Position numbers and translations under genes: made by a program
Notes under the pieces: model-generated
What the model saw: the letters and a program-made list of their open reading frames with translations, nothing else
Database searches by the model: none
What the model was told of the DNA's origin: nothing
Assembly (NCBI GenBank): GCA_934394595.1
Contig: CAKRRX010000025.1
Location: 1-26,638 of the forward strand
Reading direction: 5' to 3'
DNA from: an uncultured Blautia sp.
GTDB lineage: Bacteria; Bacillota; Clostridia; Lachnospirales; Lachnospiraceae
DNA length: 26,638 nucleotides
In this document: piece by piece, positions 7,160-13,738 of the stretch
Numbering within the stretch: the stretch's first letter is position 1
How the letters are laid out: the number at the start of each line of letters is the position of its first letter

Positions 7160-7729
7160 ATGAGCAGTTATATCCACTATGAAATATGGCTATTTCTTCA
7201 GGCCTTAGTCATGGGAGCTGTCCTTCTCTTATGTTACAGCACATTTGACATATTAAAAAAACTTCTGCCGTTCCACAGGCTGCTGGCAGGAATCCTGGAT
7301 CTGGTTTTCTGGTTCCTGGCAGGAATCGTGGTGTTTGTGGCAATTTACAAAAACAATCAGGGAAGTATCCGGATTTTTCTGTTTTTGGGGCTTTTTGGGG
7401 GAGCAATTCTTGCCGGCTGGTGGCTGAGACCTTTTTATGAAAAAATGGGAATCCGGATCATGGGATTTTTGGCGGGATTAATAAAAAAATGGATAAAATG
7501 GTTGCTATTTTTTCTCAGACGTTGTAAAATTCTGATGGATAATCTGCAAAACCGTACAAAAAAAGTACTTAAAATTGATTTGCAGGTGAAAAGAGGCAGA
7601 AAACTTGGGAAAGTCAGGGAAAAAAAACAGGAAAAAAAGAATAGGAGCAAATCACCTCGGGATGTTCGGCATAGCTCTGATCGTTCTGGTACTTCTGACT
7701 ACCCTGATGGTGGAGAGTCGGGATCTTAA
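7160..7729 (+). CDS. yabQ: Sporulation membrane protein YabQ
   Basis: A 189-residue membrane protein. Hydrophobic segments lie near residues 8-27, 40-61, 70-88 and 100-118, followed by a very basic tail. In B. subtilis YabQ is a forespore outer-membrane protein needed for cortex formation. Assignment rests on the topology and on its place between yabP and divIC. The tail, from about residue 145, is rich in K and R and then S, D and G, and is encoded in the region shared with divIC, so part of its composition may be imposed by the other frame. No strong ribosome site lies at standard spacing, which suggests translational coupling to yabP. Confidence 0.85.
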   Translation: MSSYIHYEIWLFLQALVMGAVLLLCYSTFDILKKLLPFHRLLAGILDLVFWFLAGIVVFVAIYKNNQGSIRIFLFLGLFGGAILAGWWLRPFYEKMGIRIMGFLAGLIKKWIKWLLFFLRRCKILMDNLQNRTKKVLKIDLQVKRGRKLGKVREKKQEKKNRSKSPRDVRHSSDRSGTSDYPDGGESGS

Positions 7730-7925
7730 TACTGCGCTGGCTGGTTATGACGCACGGGCGGCAGCTTTGAACCAGAGTATTGAGGATGAGCAGACACGTA
7801 CAGAAGAGATTCAGAAGCTGAAGGAATACATGCTCACAGATGAATATGCAGAGCAGGCAGCAAGAGAGAAGCTTGGTATGATCAAGGAAAATGAGATCAT
7901 TTTCCAGGAGGAAAGCGGCTCCTGA
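7605..7925 (+). CDS. divIC: Septum formation protein DivIC / FtsB-like
   Basis: Small bitopic division protein that works with FtsL and DivIB at the septum. The layout fits: a basic cytoplasmic tail (KSGKKNRKKR), one transmembrane helix (about residues 20-35, FGIALIVLVLLTTLM), then a coiled coil with heptad-like spacing (AALNQSIEDEQTRTEEIQKLKEY), and a C-terminal DEYAEQAAREKLGMIKENEIIF signature. The TTG at 7605 with agagg eight bases upstream keeps the expected basic tail but overlaps yabQ by 125 bases. An ATG at 7662 would shorten the overlap but remove the tail. The family is clear; the start is not. Confidence 0.9.
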   Translation: MGKSGKKNRKKRIGANHLGMFGIALIVLVLLTTLMVESRDLNTALAGYDARAAALNQSIEDEQTRTEEIQKLKEYMLTDEYAEQAAREKLGMIKENEIIFQEESGS

Positions 7926-7952
7926 TCAGATGCCGGAATTTGTAAGGTTCTG

Positions 7953-7979
7953 CGAAAAGTTTTTTCGGGTGTTCGCCCG
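7953..7979 (+). terminator. Tandem small hairpins between divIC and spoIIE
   Basis: CGAAAA/TTTTCG (7953-7958 with 7962-7967) and CGGGT/GCCCG (7966-7970 with 7975-7979, loop GTTC) share two bases and so may alternate. They could end the upstream transcript, but only a short T run (tgttt) follows. The stretch also contains CGAA and TTCG cores that could be Spo0A sites. Confidence 0.4.
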
Positions 7980-7982
7980 TGT

Positions 7983-8015
7983 TTGACAGATATTTTAGAT
8001 TCTTTCCCCTATAAT
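7983..8015 (+). promoter_or_regulatory. spoIIE promoter with 21-bp spacer, Spo0A type
   Basis: A perfect TTGACA (7983-7988) and a perfect TATAAT (8010-8015) are separated by 21 bases, too far for unaided sigma-A polymerase. The B. subtilis spoIIE and spoIIG promoters are known for this same wide spacing (21-22 bp) and are switched on by phosphorylated Spo0A bound near the -35. Here TGACAGA (7984-7990) overlapping the -35 is close to the 0A box TGWCRAA. The spacing and boxes are seen; Spo0A control is inferred. Confidence 0.68.
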
Positions 8016-8046
8016 AGGCGTAAGGCTGTGCAGGGGAGGGGAGAAT

Positions 8047-9537
8047 ATGCAGGAATGGATAATTGCCATGCTCGTGATCAGTATACTTCTGATTTTGCGG
8101 GACATGGCAAAAACTGTCTTGTCAGGAAGAGAAAGGATCAGGGAATCAGAATTCCTGGAAGAGAAGAATCCACAAAGAGAAAAGGTAGAGCGCTATGCCG
8201 CTTCTTTTCGAAAGCTGGCAGACAGTTTTTACGGAATGCCGTACAGAAAGGATTATCTGAGCAGCAGACAGGTGGAGAGCATTGTCAGAAATGTTTGCGA
8301 TGGGGTCTGTGGCCATTGTTATCAGCGGGAAATCTGCTGGGGAGAGAAGATGCCGGAGATGTATCAGGGCTGTGAAAAGCTGATCCGCTGCATAGAAGAT
8401 GGAAATACGGAAAGACTTCAGGAAGTGAAAAGTGAATGGATGGGGATCTGCAGCAAGTTCCTGCTGTTTTATGAAGCTGTGAATGAGGGCTTTTCCAGGG
8501 AACGTCAGAAACTGGTGTGGGACAACCGTCTGATTGAAAACAGGCTGGCAGTGGCACAGCAGCTTCAGGAGGTTTCCAGGATTATGGATATGGTAGCAGA
8601 GAACCTGTATGATATCTCTGCAGCAGAACCTGTACTTGCAGAAGAACTGAAAAAAAAGTTCCGGAAGCGTCACATTATCGTCAGGCAGGTCTGGGTGATG
8701 GACAAGGTGGAGGGCCGCAGGCAGATTTTTATCACCATGCGGGCCAGAAGCGGTCAGTGCATTTCCGTGACAGAGGCGGCACAGATCCTTTCAGGAGAAT
8801 GCGGTACACCTATGGCTGCTGTAAGCGGCGGCAGACGGGTGGTCAATGGAGAATATCATACGGTACACTTTGTGGAGGATGTGAGTTATCAGGTTATGTA
8901 TGGAGTGGCCAGGCTGACCAAGGAACAGGAAAAGGTTTCCGGAGATAATTATGTATGCCGTCAGGAAGAGGCAGGGCGATTTGTAATGTGTCTTTCCGAT
9001 GGGATGGGCTCCGGGATGGAGGCTTGCCGGGAAAGCGAGGAAGTGGTGGAACTTCTGGAACAGTTTCTGGAATCCGGCTTTTCCCAGGAGACCGCTGCAA
9101 AGATGGTGAATTCTGCCCTTGTGATGCGCGGGCAGGAAGGGATGTTTTCCACTGTGGATATCTGTGCAGTGGATCTGTATACAGGAATCTGTAATTTTTT
9201 AAAAGCCGGGGCTTCTTCTACCTTTATAAAAAGAGATCACTGGGTGGAAGCTATTTCCTCAGAAAGCCTTGCGGCAGGACTGATACAGCAGATTGATTTT
9301 GAAACCGCATCCAGAAAGCTTTATCATGGGGATTATCTGATCATGATGACAGATGGAGTGCTGGATGCCCTTCCGCAGGAGCGGGAGGAGGAGACCATGA
9401 AAGAGATCATTATGGATGTTCATGAGGAAACTCCAAAAGAAATGAGCAGAGGAATCCTGGAGAGGGTTTTGGGATACAGCGATTACTGTGCAAGAGATGA
9501 CATGACGGTCCTGGTGGCAGGCATGTGGAAGAAATAA
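8047..9537 (+). CDS. spoIIE: Stage II sporulation protein E, short form (PP2C phosphatase)
   Basis: Serine phosphatase that dephosphorylates SpoIIAA and so activates sigma-F in the forespore. The C-terminal PP2C/SpoIIE domain (about 290-496) has LSDGMGSG (metal ligand D318), MMTDGVLD and CARDDMTVLV (D484, D485). The middle regulatory region carries a cysteine cluster C84, C88, C91, C97 (VCGHCYQREICW), typical of SpoIIE. Only one transmembrane helix is present (residues 4-18). The protein is 496 residues against about 827 in B. subtilis, so the ten-helix membrane domain is absent. The 121 bases upstream leave no room for a broken remnant. It has an aggggaggggag ribosome site and its own wide-spaced promoter. 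Function is well supported; its membrane targeting must differ. Confidence 0.9.
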   Translation: MQEWIIAMLVISILLILRDMAKTVLSGRERIRESEFLEEKNPQREKVERYAASFRKLADSFYGMPYRKDYLSSRQVESIVRNVCDGVCGHCYQREICWGEKMPEMYQGCEKLIRCIEDGNTERLQEVKSEWMGICSKFLLFYEAVNEGFSRERQKLVWDNRLIENRLAVAQQLQEVSRIMDMVAENLYDISAAEPVLAEELKKKFRKRHIIVRQVWVMDKVEGRRQIFITMRARSGQCISVTEAAQILSGECGTPMAAVSGGRRVVNGEYHTVHFVEDVSYQVMYGVARLTKEQEKVSGDNYVCRQEEAGRFVMCLSDGMGSGMEACRESEEVVELLEQFLESGFSQETAAKMVNSALVMRGQEGMFSTVDICAVDLYTGICNFLKAGASSTFIKRDHWVEAISSESLAAGLIQQIDFETASRKLYHGDYLIMMTDGVLDALPQEREEETMKEIIMDVHEETPKEMSRGILERVLGYSDYCARDDMTVLVAGMWKK

Positions 9538-9557
9538 AAGAGAAAAAGGCAGGCCAT

Positions 9558-10982
9558 ATGTATCGGAAAGTGGAGAATTATATAAAAAGGCATGAGATGA
9601 TCCGGAAAGGGGATGTAGTGCTGGCCGGAGTTTCCGGAGGCGGAGATTCCATGGCCATGCTGGCTATGCTCAAGGGATATCAGAAGAAACTGGATTTTAC
9701 ATTGGGAGCAGTGCATGTACATCATGGAATCCGCGGGGAAGAAGCAAACCGGGATGAAGCGCTGGTGAGACAGATGTGTAGTCTATGGGAAATCCCCTTT
9801 CGGGCTTATCATTATCCGGTTCCGGAGATTGCAAAAGAAAAGAAAATGGGATTAGAAGAAACCGGGCGGATGGTCCGAAGGGAAGCTTTTCAAAGAGCCT
9901 GCCAGGATTTCGCCAGGGAGATTCCCTTGCTTACAGGGAAAAATGTGAGGGTGCGTATTGCACTGGCGCATAATGAGAATGATGTGGCAGAGACCCTTCT
10001 TCATAATCTGTGCAGAGGAACCGGTCTTCGGGGGCTGGCTTCCATACAGCCTGTAAGGGATTCTTTGATCCGGCCGGTGTTGTGCCTGAAAAAAACAGAG
10101 ATCCAGGAATTTCTGGAACAGGAAAATATTCCTTATGTAACAGACAGCACCAATCTTACGGATGATTACACCAGAAACCGGATCCGGCATAAAGTAATCC
10201 CTCTTTTGGAGGAAATCAATACAGCCAGTGTTCTGCATATGGCGGAAACAGCGGAACTGATGGAACAGGCAGCTTCCTGCATGGAACGGCTGGGAGGGCT
10301 TCTTGTTGAAAAATATGGAAAAGAACAGGAAGGCGTTTTTTTTCTGGCAGATGGTTTCTGGGAAGAAGAGCCGACAGCTGCGGCTTATGGCATTCTGGCT
10401 GTATTTGAACGGCTGTCTGGAAAAAGAAAGGATTTTACAGCAGCCCATGTAAAAAGCATATCCGGTTTAAGAAGCCTGCAGACCGGAAGGAAGATCAGCC
10501 TTCCTTATGGCCTTGTGGCAAGCAGGACTTATGGCGGAATTTTTTTTGAAAAAGTACAAAGCTGTGAAATAGAAACATCTCGGGCTGCTGCCGGATGGTC
10601 AATTCCCCTGCCAGGAAAGGTACAGCTTCCAGTGGGAGAGGTTACCACAAAAATATTTTTCAATGAAGGCTATAAGATTGAAGAAAAAAAGTATACGAAA
10701 TGGTTTGATTATGATAAAATAAAAAATGAACTGTCTATTCGGACAAGACAGCAGGGAGATTATCTGATCGTAGACGAAAAGGGGAGCAAAAAGAAGCTGA
10801 ACCGCTATTTTATAGATGAGAAGATCCCGTCCCGGGAAAGAGACCGGATTTTGCTGCTGACTGCCGGAGCAGAGGTTTTGTGGGTGCTGGGAGGCCGCAT
10901 GAATGCCGATTATAAGATCACGCCCCAGACCAGAAGGATATTGGAAATACAATACCAAGGAGGAGAAAATAATCATGAGTGA
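9558..10982 (+). CDS. tilS: tRNA(Ile)-lysidine synthetase TilS
   Basis: Converts C34 of the CAU-anticodon tRNA-Ile to lysidine using ATP and lysine, so that it reads AUA. The PP-loop ATPase motif SGGGDS is at residues 26-31, followed by VHVHHGIRGEEANRDEALV and HNENDVAETLLHNLCRGTGLRGLASI, both TilS signatures. RNRIRHKVIPLLEEIN marks the end of the catalytic domain. The C-terminal substrate domain ends with QGDYLI..KGSKKKLNRYFIDEKIPSRERD. I chose ATG 9558 (474 residues) because homologues begin close to this point and aaagg lies eight bases upstream. A GTG at 9525 in the same frame would overlap spoIIE and add 11 residues. It overlaps hpt by 8 bases. Confidence 0.94.
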   Translation: MYRKVENYIKRHEMIRKGDVVLAGVSGGGDSMAMLAMLKGYQKKLDFTLGAVHVHHGIRGEEANRDEALVRQMCSLWEIPFRAYHYPVPEIAKEKKMGLEETGRMVRREAFQRACQDFAREIPLLTGKNVRVRIALAHNENDVAETLLHNLCRGTGLRGLASIQPVRDSLIRPVLCLKKTEIQEFLEQENIPYVTDSTNLTDDYTRNRIRHKVIPLLEEINTASVLHMAETAELMEQAASCMERLGGLLVEKYGKEQEGVFFLADGFWEEEPTAAAYGILAVFERLSGKRKDFTAAHVKSISGLRSLQTGRKISLPYGLVASRTYGGIFFEKVQSCEIETSRAAAGWSIPLPGKVQLPVGEVTTKIFFNEGYKIEEKKYTKWFDYDKIKNELSIRTRQQGDYLIVDEKGSKKKLNRYFIDEKIPSRERDRILLLTAGAEVLWVLGGRMNADYKITPQTRRILEIQYQGGENNHE

Positions 10983-11502
10983 GAAGATCAGGGTTTTACT
11001 GGATGAGGAAACTGTAGAAAAGCGTATCTGCGAGATCGCAGCAAAGATCAGCGAAGAGTACAAGGGGAAAGAAATCCACATGATCTGTGTACTTAAGGGC
11101 GGCGTATTTTTCATGTGTGAGCTTGCAAAGAGGATCACAGTGCCGGTAACTCTTGATTTTATGTCCGTTTCCAGTTATGGCGATGATACAAAATCAAGCG
11201 GTGTTGTAAGGATTGTGAAGGATCTGGATCAGCCTCTTGAGGATAAAGAGGTTCTGGTAGTGGAAGATATCATAGATTCCGGAAGAACACTCAGCTATCT
11301 GCTGGATGTTCTGAAAAGACGTAATCCAAACAGCGTGAAGCTCTGTACACTTTTGGACAAACCGGACCGCAGGGTAGTAGAGGGCGTTGATGTAGATTAC
11401 TGCTGCTTTAATATCCCGGATGAGTTTGTAGTAGGTTATGGCCTTGATTATGCCCAGAAATACAGAAATCTGCCATATATAGGAGTGGTGGAGTTCGAAT
11501 GA
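10975..11502 (+). CDS. hpt: Hypoxanthine(-guanine) phosphoribosyltransferase
   Basis: Purine salvage enzyme joining hypoxanthine or guanine to PRPP. The 175-residue length is typical. The PRPP loop [12 protein letters not shown] is intact, with [17 protein letters not shown] and the [10 protein letters not shown] loop upstream. The conserved end [21 protein letters not shown] is complete. The ATG at 10975 follows aaggagg (10958-10964). An upstream in-frame ATG at 10903 lies deep inside tilS and is rejected. The tilS - hpt - ftsH order is conserved in Firmicutes. Confidence 0.96.
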   Translation: MSEKIRVLLDEETVEKRICEIAAKISEEYKGKEIHMICVLKGGVFFMCELAKRITVPVTLDFMSVSSYGDDTKSSGVVRIVKDLDQPLEDKEVLVVEDIIDSGRTLSYLLDVLKRRNPNSVKLCTLLDKPDRRVVEGVDVDYCCFNIPDEFVVGYGLDYAQKYRNLPYIGVVEFE

Positions 11503-11518
11503 AAGGAGAAACAGGCAA

Positions 11519-13342
11519 GTGAATAAGCATTCAGGCAGATTGAGCTTATACCTTGTGCTGATCGTAGCTTTGATCGCTGGTTATTTTTATCTGAATAACC
11601 AGGTGGCAACCCAGAGTGATTATACCATGGGACAGCTTGAGCAGGCACTTGAGGATGGAAAGGTATATGATGCAAAAATCCACCAGAACAGTGAAGTCCC
11701 CACAGGTTCTGTGGTAGTCAGTATTAAAGATGAGGGACAAAAAAGGGTTTATGTGGCAGACGTGAAGGAAGCGGAGCACCTGCTCCGGGAAAACGGAATC
11801 GATCCGGTTACAGAGGATATTCCGAAACAAAGTGTATTCTTTACCTCTATTTTTCCGGTGCTTCTCACATGCGGACTGATCGTTTTCCTTATGCTTATGA
11901 TGAACCGCCAGATGGCAGGAGGTGGTGGCGGCAATGCCAAGATGATGAATTTTGGCAAAAGCAGAGCCAGAATGTCCATGCCAGATGATAAAAAGGTGAC
12001 ATTCCAGAATGTTGCAGGTCTGGAAGAGGAAAAAGAAGAGTTAAAAGAAGTGGTAGACTTTTTGAAGTCTCCGGAAAAATATACCAAGGTAGGAGCCAGA
12101 ATTCCAAAAGGAGTACTTCTTGTAGGCCCTCCGGGTACTGGTAAGACCCTTCTTGCAAAGGCTGTAGCCGGGGAAGCCGGGGTACCGTTTTTCTCTATTT
12201 CCGGTTCTGATTTTGTGGAAATGTTTGTTGGTGTAGGTGCGTCACGTGTGCGTGACCTTTTTGAAGAAGGCAAGCGCCATGCACCCTGTATTATCTTTAT
12301 TGATGAGATCGATGCAGTGGCAAGGCAGCGTGGGACCGGTATGGGCGGCGGACATGATGAGAGGGAGCAGACTCTGAACCAGCTTCTGGTTGAGATGGAC
12401 GGTTTCGGAGTTAATGAGGGAATTATTGTGATGGCTGCTACCAACCGTGTGGACATCCTGGATCCGGCAATCCTGCGTCCAGGCAGATTTGACCGTAAGG
12501 TAGGAGTGGGACGTCCGGATATCAAGGGAAGAGAAGAAATCTTACATGTCCATGCAAAGGATAAGCCTCTGGGCGAAGATGTGGATTTGAAGCAGATTGC
12601 CCAGACCACAGCTGGATTTACAGGTGCAGATCTGGAGAATCTGATGAATGAGGCTGCCATTTCCGCAGCAAAAAGCGGCCATGCTTTTATCAGACAGCAG
12701 GATATCAAGAATTCCTTTATCAAAGTGGGAATCGGAGCTGAGAAGAAGAGTAAGGTGATCTCCGAGAAAGAGAAGAGGATCACAGCTTACCATGAAGCTG
12801 GCCATGCGATTTTGTTCCATGTACTTCCGGATATGGAATCTGTCTATACGATTTCCATTATCCCTACCGGAATGGGGGCTGCCGGATATACTATGCCTCT
12901 TCCGGAAACAGATGAAATGTTTAATACAAAGGGCAAAATGCTGCAGGATATTACTACTCTTTTGGGAGGCCGTGTTGCAGAGGAGCTGATCTTCGGTGAT
13001 ATTACCACAGGCGCATCCAATGATATTAAGCGGGCTACCAGTGAGGCCAGATCTATGGTGACCAAATATGGTATGTCTGATAAGATCGGTCTGATCGCCT
13101 ATGGAGAGGACGAGGATGAAGTATTTATCGGCAGAGATCTGGCTCATACCAGGGGGTATAGTGAGGATGTTGCCAAGGCTATTGACGGAGAAGTTCATCG
13201 CATCATAGAGGAATGCCATGAGAATGCAAGGAAGATCATTTCTGAGCATATGGGTGTTCTTCATGGTTGTGCCAAACTGCTTCTTGAGAAGGAAAAAGTC
13301 CATCGAGAAGAGTTTGAAGCACTTTTTACAATGGAAAATTAG
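11519..13342 (+). CDS. ftsH: ATP-dependent zinc metalloprotease FtsH
   Basis: Membrane-anchored hexameric AAA+ protease that degrades membrane and regulatory proteins. Two transmembrane helices flank a short extracellular domain (about residues 9-26 and 109-127). The AAA module has Walker A GPPGTGKT from residue 203, Walker B IIFIDEID, and the arginine-finger region RPGRFDR. The zinc protease motif HEAGH is at residues 425-429. At 607 residues it is a normal length. The start is GTG with aaggag about 11 bases upstream. In B. subtilis FtsH affects sporulation, in line with its neighbours. Confidence 0.97.
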   Translation: MNKHSGRLSLYLVLIVALIAGYFYLNNQVATQSDYTMGQLEQALEDGKVYDAKIHQNSEVPTGSVVVSIKDEGQKRVYVADVKEAEHLLRENGIDPVTEDIPKQSVFFTSIFPVLLTCGLIVFLMLMMNRQMAGGGGGNAKMMNFGKSRARMSMPDDKKVTFQNVAGLEEEKEELKEVVDFLKSPEKYTKVGARIPKGVLLVGPPGTGKTLLAKAVAGEAGVPFFSISGSDFVEMFVGVGASRVRDLFEEGKRHAPCIIFIDEIDAVARQRGTGMGGGHDEREQTLNQLLVEMDGFGVNEGIIVMAATNRVDILDPAILRPGRFDRKVGVGRPDIKGREEILHVHAKDKPLGEDVDLKQIAQTTAGFTGADLENLMNEAAISAAKSGHAFIRQQDIKNSFIKVGIGAEKKSKVISEKEKRITAYHEAGHAILFHVLPDMESVYTISIIPTGMGAAGYTMPLPETDEMFNTKGKMLQDITTLLGGRVAEELIFGDITTGASNDIKRATSEARSMVTKYGMSDKIGLIAYGEDEDEVFIGRDLAHTRGYSEDVAKAIDGEVHRIIEECHENARKIISEHMGVLHGCAKLLLEKEKVHREEFEALFTMEN

Positions 13343-13440
13343 GGGGAAAAGAATAAGAGTATATAAAATGCACAAAAAATAGCATTGATTTTTGTGAAGT
13401 TTATGCACACTTATTTGTTGCCACATGGTATTATATACAT
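13343..13440 (+). other. AT-rich intergenic stretch after ftsH with a hairpin
   Basis: No gene is seen. CACAAAAAAT and ATTTTTGTG (about 13371-13397) can form a weak AT-rich stem with one bulge. No T tract follows, so it is a poor terminator. TGG followed by TATTAT (13426-13434) is an extended -10 promoter element, which would start transcription near 13441. Confidence 0.4.
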
Positions 13441-13536
13441 CGTAAAAACCCCCCAATACATTATATAGTTTTTGCTACACCCCATAAGAAGAAATACCTT
13501 CTCCAAAAAAGACAGCTTTTACCGGCTGTCTTTTTT
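13441..13536 (+). ncRNA. Candidate C-rich small RNA ending in a strong terminator
   Basis: An RNA of about 96 bases would run from the predicted start near 13441 to the terminator at 13505-13536. It contains two C-rich stretches, a run of six C at 13449-13454 and CACCCCA near 13478-13484, both apparently unpaired. C-rich single-stranded motifs are used by several Gram-positive small RNAs to pair with ribosome binding sites. There is no good -35 and no coding frame with a ribosome site. It may instead be only the 3' end of the ftsH transcript. Confidence 0.35.
13505..13536 (+). terminator. Strong intrinsic terminator downstream of ftsH
   Basis: GACAGC (13511-13516) pairs with GCTGTC (13525-13530) and is extended by A/T pairs on the outside. 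Six T residues end the structure. It closes the sporulation and division cluster, or the candidate small RNA. The flanking A run means it could also work on the other strand. Confidence 0.9.
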
Positions 13537-13599
13537 ACGTTAGAGCGTGTTTGGAAAAAGGTCCGGAAAACAAGATGATTTTAGAAATAAGCAGCAGAG

Positions 13600-13629
13600 G
13601 ACATTTTCTCACATTTTGGTGAAAACGTC
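13600..13629. repeat. Imperfect inverted repeat upstream of the GH13 gene
   Basis: GACATTTTCTCAC and GTGAAAACGTC form an inverted repeat with one mismatch, one unpaired base and a short T-rich centre. It lies about 45 bases upstream of the candidate -35 box, so it could be an activator or repressor site or an RNA hairpin. The rest of 13537-13670 shows nothing I recognise. Confidence 0.35.
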
Positions 13630-13673
13630 GGCAAGATGGGAAGAAGTTTGGAAGATAAGCCGAATTTTAGCTG

Positions 13674-13702
13674 TTGTGAAATATTTTGGTTTCAGTTAAA
13701 AT
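13674..13702 (+). promoter_or_regulatory. Candidate promoter of the GH13 gene
   Basis: TTGTGA (13674-13679), a 17-base spacer and TAAAAT (13697-13702) make an acceptable sigma-A promoter 36 bases before the start codon. Confidence 0.45.
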
Positions 13703-13738
13703 AAATATCAGAGTGTAAAAAGGTGAAAGAGGGATAGT

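Noticed and set aside
7983..8375. Plus-strand open frame overlapping the spoIIE start
   Set aside because: It starts inside the spoIIE promoter, runs in another frame to SpoIIE, and lacks a ribosome site or conserved motif.
10903..10974. N-terminal extension of Hpt from an upstream ATG
   Set aside because: Deep inside tilS and not part of the Hpt family; the ATG at 10975 has an excellent ribosome site.
11749..12783. Minus-strand open frame of 344 codons opposite ftsH
   Set aside because: It is serine- and proline-rich, antisense to the well-conserved FtsH AAA region, and has no recognisable motif.
12542..13456. Minus-strand open frame of 304 codons across the end of ftsH
   Set aside because: Mostly antisense to the FtsH protease domain, with no ribosome site and no family resemblance.
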